The translations under genes and the position numbers were made by a program. Positions 7,501 through 8,710 of a stretch of 8,710 nucleotides of DNA are shown here, one piece after another. This DNA is from CAYFUL01 sp964346375 (GTDB lineage Bacteria > Bacillota > Clostridia > Tissierellales > Peptoniphilaceae), in the NCBI GenBank assembly GCA_964346375.1, contig CAYFUL010000057.1, positions 1 through 8,710 on the forward strand, given 5' to 3'. Below the pieces are notes generated by a model. That model worked only from the letters and a program-made list of their open reading frames with translations, was not told the DNA's origin and ran no database searches. Position 1 is the stretch's first letter, and each line of letters opens with the position of its first letter.

Positions 7501-8431
7501 TACAGAGGATATAGTTGTAAATGGAGTTAGCCTAGATGAAAATGAGTTAAAGGCAGCCTATACAACTACACTAAACTCCGTATTTAAACCTACTGCAAGT
7601 ATTCCAGCAATGGAACTTAAAAATAAAAAGATTGAGAGAAGATTAAAGTCCAATAAACCAGTGGAGGTACCATTTGTAACTATACCAGCCTTCCCGGGAA
7701 CTAACTGTGAGTGGGATACATTAAAGGCATTTAAAAAAGAAGGTGCAGATGGAAAAATAATAGTATTTAAAAATAAGACACCTAAGGATATACTAGACTC
7801 AATTGAGGAGTTAAGTAATTCCATTAGAAATTCACAAATACTAGCACTACCGGGAGGATTCTCCATGGGAGATGAGCCAGATGGTTCAGGAAAGTTTATT
7901 GCAAATGTACTTCGTTCAGAAAAGGTACGAGCAGCAATAGAGTATATGCTTTATGAAAATGACGGGCTAATAATTGGAATATGTAATGGATTCCAAGCCT
8001 TAATTAAGACGGGCCTACTTCCACATGGAGAATTTAAAGACATAGAAGAAGAGGATATAACCCTTGCTCACAATGTATGTAGAAGGCATATTTCCCAATT
8101 TGTAGATACAAAAATTCTAACTACAAATTCACCATGGCTAACGGAGTTGGAAGAGGATAGAATATATAGAATTCCAATTTCAAATGGAGAGGGAAGAATT
8201 GTAGCAAGCGAGGAGAATTTAAAGGAACTACTAGAAAATGAACAGGTATTTTCTCAATATGTAGTATCTCCAAATGGATCAGATTACAATATTGAAGGAC
8301 TACTATCAAAGGACGGAAAGATACTAGGAAAGATGGCACACTCTGAAAGAGTAGAGGAAGACCTATTTAAAAATATTAGAGATATTGAGGTAGAGAATCT
8401 ATTTAGAGGAGCAGTAAAGTATTTTAAATAG
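4526..8431 (+). CDS. purL: PurD C-terminus fused in frame to phosphoribosylformylglycinamidine synthase (PurL)
   Basis: Numbered from the ATG at 4535, residues 1 to about 80 are the C-terminal domain of PurD (TAGGYPTEYEKGNPISIG, KVYHAGT, GGRVL, YYRSDIG). From about residue 82 (VKRVYVRKK) the chain is a large single-chain PurL of about 1217 residues, which makes FGAM from FGAR, glutamine and ATP. PurL parts in order are the PurS-like N-terminal region with EYLPGQFDQRA, the signature SDHCRHTTF (about 301-309), FKNETHNHPTEIEPLGG, GGRTGRDGIGGATGSS, the second synthetase half with PPIGGKDSMSGTF, and a C-terminal class I glutaminase with FPGTNCEWDT, LPGGFSMGDE, nucleophile Cys1150 in GICNGFQ, and His1269/Glu1271 in AHSER. 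All expected catalytic residues are seen. No stop lies between the PurD and PurL parts, and there is no in-frame ATG, GTG or TTG and no Shine-Dalgarno site near the expected PurL start. With the part before the gap the full protein would be about 1630 residues. No separate purS or purQ is needed. Confidence 0.92.
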   Translation, partial: CLVMTAGGYPTEYEKGNPISIGEVSSKVYHAGTAMKDGLVTSGGRVLNLVASGENFDEVFERVYKDVENIKFKDSYYRSDIGPSVKRVYVRKKDEYDFDSRETLEEIKNSLGIDLEDLKIYRRYDIEIKDETLEKILYTILSEKPVDEIYYGEDALNLQSSIEDAIVVEYLPGQFDQRAQALEDTIGLVSDEDVTAKVALVYSITGASTEEIEKIEKFLVNPVDSHRVSLLGIPTTLKNTREKNTVNKIYNGFIELNRDGLLEFLERESLAMSIEDLTMIYEYFKSENRDPSETEIRILDTYWSDHCRHTTFNTVLDVKFDEVTKLDSLIKNSFDKYLSLRDELNVTKPISLMNLGTILGKYMRENNQLEDLEVSSEINACSIKIKVRVDVDGKEELRDYLLMFKNETHNHPTEIEPLGGASTCLGGAIRDPLSGRSFVYQAMRITGAADPTKPIENTLEGKLPQKKITTEAAKGYSSYGNQIGLATGYVDEIYHPGYVAKRLEAGAVIAAAPIENVVRLEPVLGDVVILLGGRTGRDGIGGATGSSKTHKATSIITESAQVQKGNAPEERKIQRLFRKREVAELIKKCNDFGAGGVSVAIGELSDGVTVHLERVPLKYEGLNPMEIAISESQERMAVVVAGSDADKFIKLCHEENLEATIVAEINDKNRMIMYYEDEEVCNISYDFINTNGADRYQDVVVKSEEVPNVLVNEDKDPANLKEYLGNLNTTSKKNLIEIFDSTVGCGTVLSPLGGEEQLNPIQAMAAKIPSFDGKVKTVSLMSYGFDPYLSEESQYLGGYYAVIESIAKLVATGSSLESIRLSFQEYYEKLTDEYSWSKPLKSLLGALEASMYFNAPPIGGKDSMSGTFENISVPPTLISFAVSTADIENIIGTDFKGKGKLGLIEVSLDEDGLLNLEELKRNMEFLNSEIVSKNIITAIAVDNKGTLPLIYSSAVGNTGFNVELEDLYSPRYGTFIVEYLEDRDEIKNIGEFTEDIVVNGVSLDENELKAAYTTTLNSVFKPTASIPAMELKNKKIERRLKSNKPVEVPFVTIPAFPGTNCEWDTLKAFKKEGADGKIIVFKNKTPKDILDSIEELSNSIRNSQILALPGGFSMGDEPDGSGKFIANVLRSEKVRAAIEYMLYENDGLIIGICNGFQALIKTGLLPHGEFKDIEEEDITLAHNVCRRHISQFVDTKILTTNSPWLTELEEDRIYRIPISNGEGRIVASEENLKELLENEQVFSQYVVSPNGSDYNIEGLLSKDGKILGKMAHSERVEEDLFKNIRDIEVENLFRGAVKYFK

Positions 8432-8440
8432 AGAGGAAAA

Positions 8441-8462
8441 AAGGCACCGATAAGGGTGCTTT
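8441..8462. terminator. Hairpin after purL, best read on the minus strand
   Basis: AAGGCACC (8441-8448) pairs with GGTGCTTT (8455-8462) across a GATAAG loop; the 8-bp stem includes one G-U pair. On the plus strand only a short T run ends the stem. On the minus strand the stem is followed by six Ts (AAAAAA at 8437-8442 on plus), a good intrinsic terminator for transcripts arriving from the recombinase. It may work weakly for purL too. Confidence 0.6.
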
Positions 8463-8486
8463 ACCATAGGGATGTATATTCTTTTT

Positions 8487-8525
8487 AAAAAAATCGGCAT
8501 AGTCGCTTATTGGCTATGCCGTTTT
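8487..8525. terminator. Bidirectional terminator between purL and the recombinase gene
   Basis: CGGCATAG (8495-8502) pairs perfectly with CTATGCCG (8514-8521), and two inner pairs extend the stem to 10 bp around a 7-nt loop. TTTT (8522-8525) follows on the plus strand; on the minus strand the stem is followed by ATTTTTTT. It can therefore serve both convergent genes. The right arm overlaps the stop codon of the recombinase (8514-8516). Confidence 0.75.
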
Positions 8526-8710
8526 ACATTCTTTACTAGGAATATCAATAGCGCCAATGCAGTTATAATATATCCTAATTTTCTGTTGCCTCTTATCATT
8601 AACTTTCTCGGCCTTAAAGACAATTATTTTATCCACAAACTCCCTAATGATTTCTGCATCTAGCTTTTTAATCTCGGTATATTTTTTTACTAGCTTTAGA
8701 AAATTATCTG
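8514..8710 (-). CDS. Large serine recombinase, C-terminal fragment (DUF4368-like), continues past right edge
   Basis: On the minus strand a frame enters from the right edge and stays open for 65 codons to TAG at 8516-8514. It contains FLKLVKKYTEIKKLDAEI, then REFVDKIIVFKAEKV and QQKIRIYYNCIGAIDIP. This resembles the C-terminal end of large serine recombinases carrying a DUF4368-type tail (the TnpX/TndX-like proteins of clostridial conjugative and mobilisable elements), where a line of the type 'L(V)KIVV.EAEK...Q.I.IYYN.IG.I' is typical. The catalytic N-terminal resolvase domain lies outside the window, so activity cannot be judged. The gene converges on purL and shares terminator hairpins with it. 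Such recombinases often sit close to one end of the element they move, so an element boundary may lie nearby. Family call rests on remembered motif similarity only. Confidence 0.75.
   Translation of the reverse strand, partial: DNFLKLVKKYTEIKKLDAEIIREFVDKIIVFKAEKVNDKRQQKIRIYYNCIGAIDIPSKECKTA

Noticed and set aside
8472..8663. 63-residue plus-strand reading frame downstream of purL
   Set aside because: It overlaps the minus-strand recombinase tail, which has recognisable motifs, and it runs through a terminator hairpin.

Overview
The window reads as a low-GC, AT-rich chromosome fragment of a Gram-positive anaerobe-like bacterium (Bacillota; a Clostridia/Tissierellia-type organism is my best guess, not proven). 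The grounds are strong AGGAGG-type ribosome binding sites, a B. subtilis-type PurF with four Fe-S cysteines, a large single-chain PurL, and a DUF4368-type serine recombinase. It is draft sequence: a run of 10 Ns lies at 4515-4524.

Layout. 1-122: no gene seen, only an AT-rich inverted repeat and a small CCTAGG hairpin. 123-842 (minus): a MmcQ/YjbR-family protein whose start codon is unclear. 877-2016 (plus): a cobalamin-independent methionine synthase-like gene (YxjG/YxjH type) broken by two in-frame stop codons. 2017-2183: a promoter, then a leader containing a near-ideal intrinsic terminator before purF, which looks like an attenuation leader. 2184-3530: purF. 3540-8431: purD running without any stop or new start into purL, interrupted only by the N gap inside the purD part. 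8441-8525: two hairpins, probably bidirectional terminators between convergent genes. 8514-8710 (minus): the C-terminal end of a large serine recombinase that continues beyond the right edge.

How the genes fit together. PurF makes phosphoribosylamine from PRPP and glutamine (step 1 of de novo purine synthesis), PurD makes GAR (step 2), and PurL makes FGAM from FGAR (step 4). purF and purD are 9 nt apart with a strong ribosome binding site, so they form one operon, probably controlled by the leader. No purE, C, M, N or H lies in the window. The most unusual point is that PurD and PurL appear to be one polypeptide of about 1630 residues. The junction lies in continuous sequence about 250 nt downstream of the gap, so the gap does not create it. 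The recombinase next to the operon suggests that the edge of a mobile element lies close downstream of purL.
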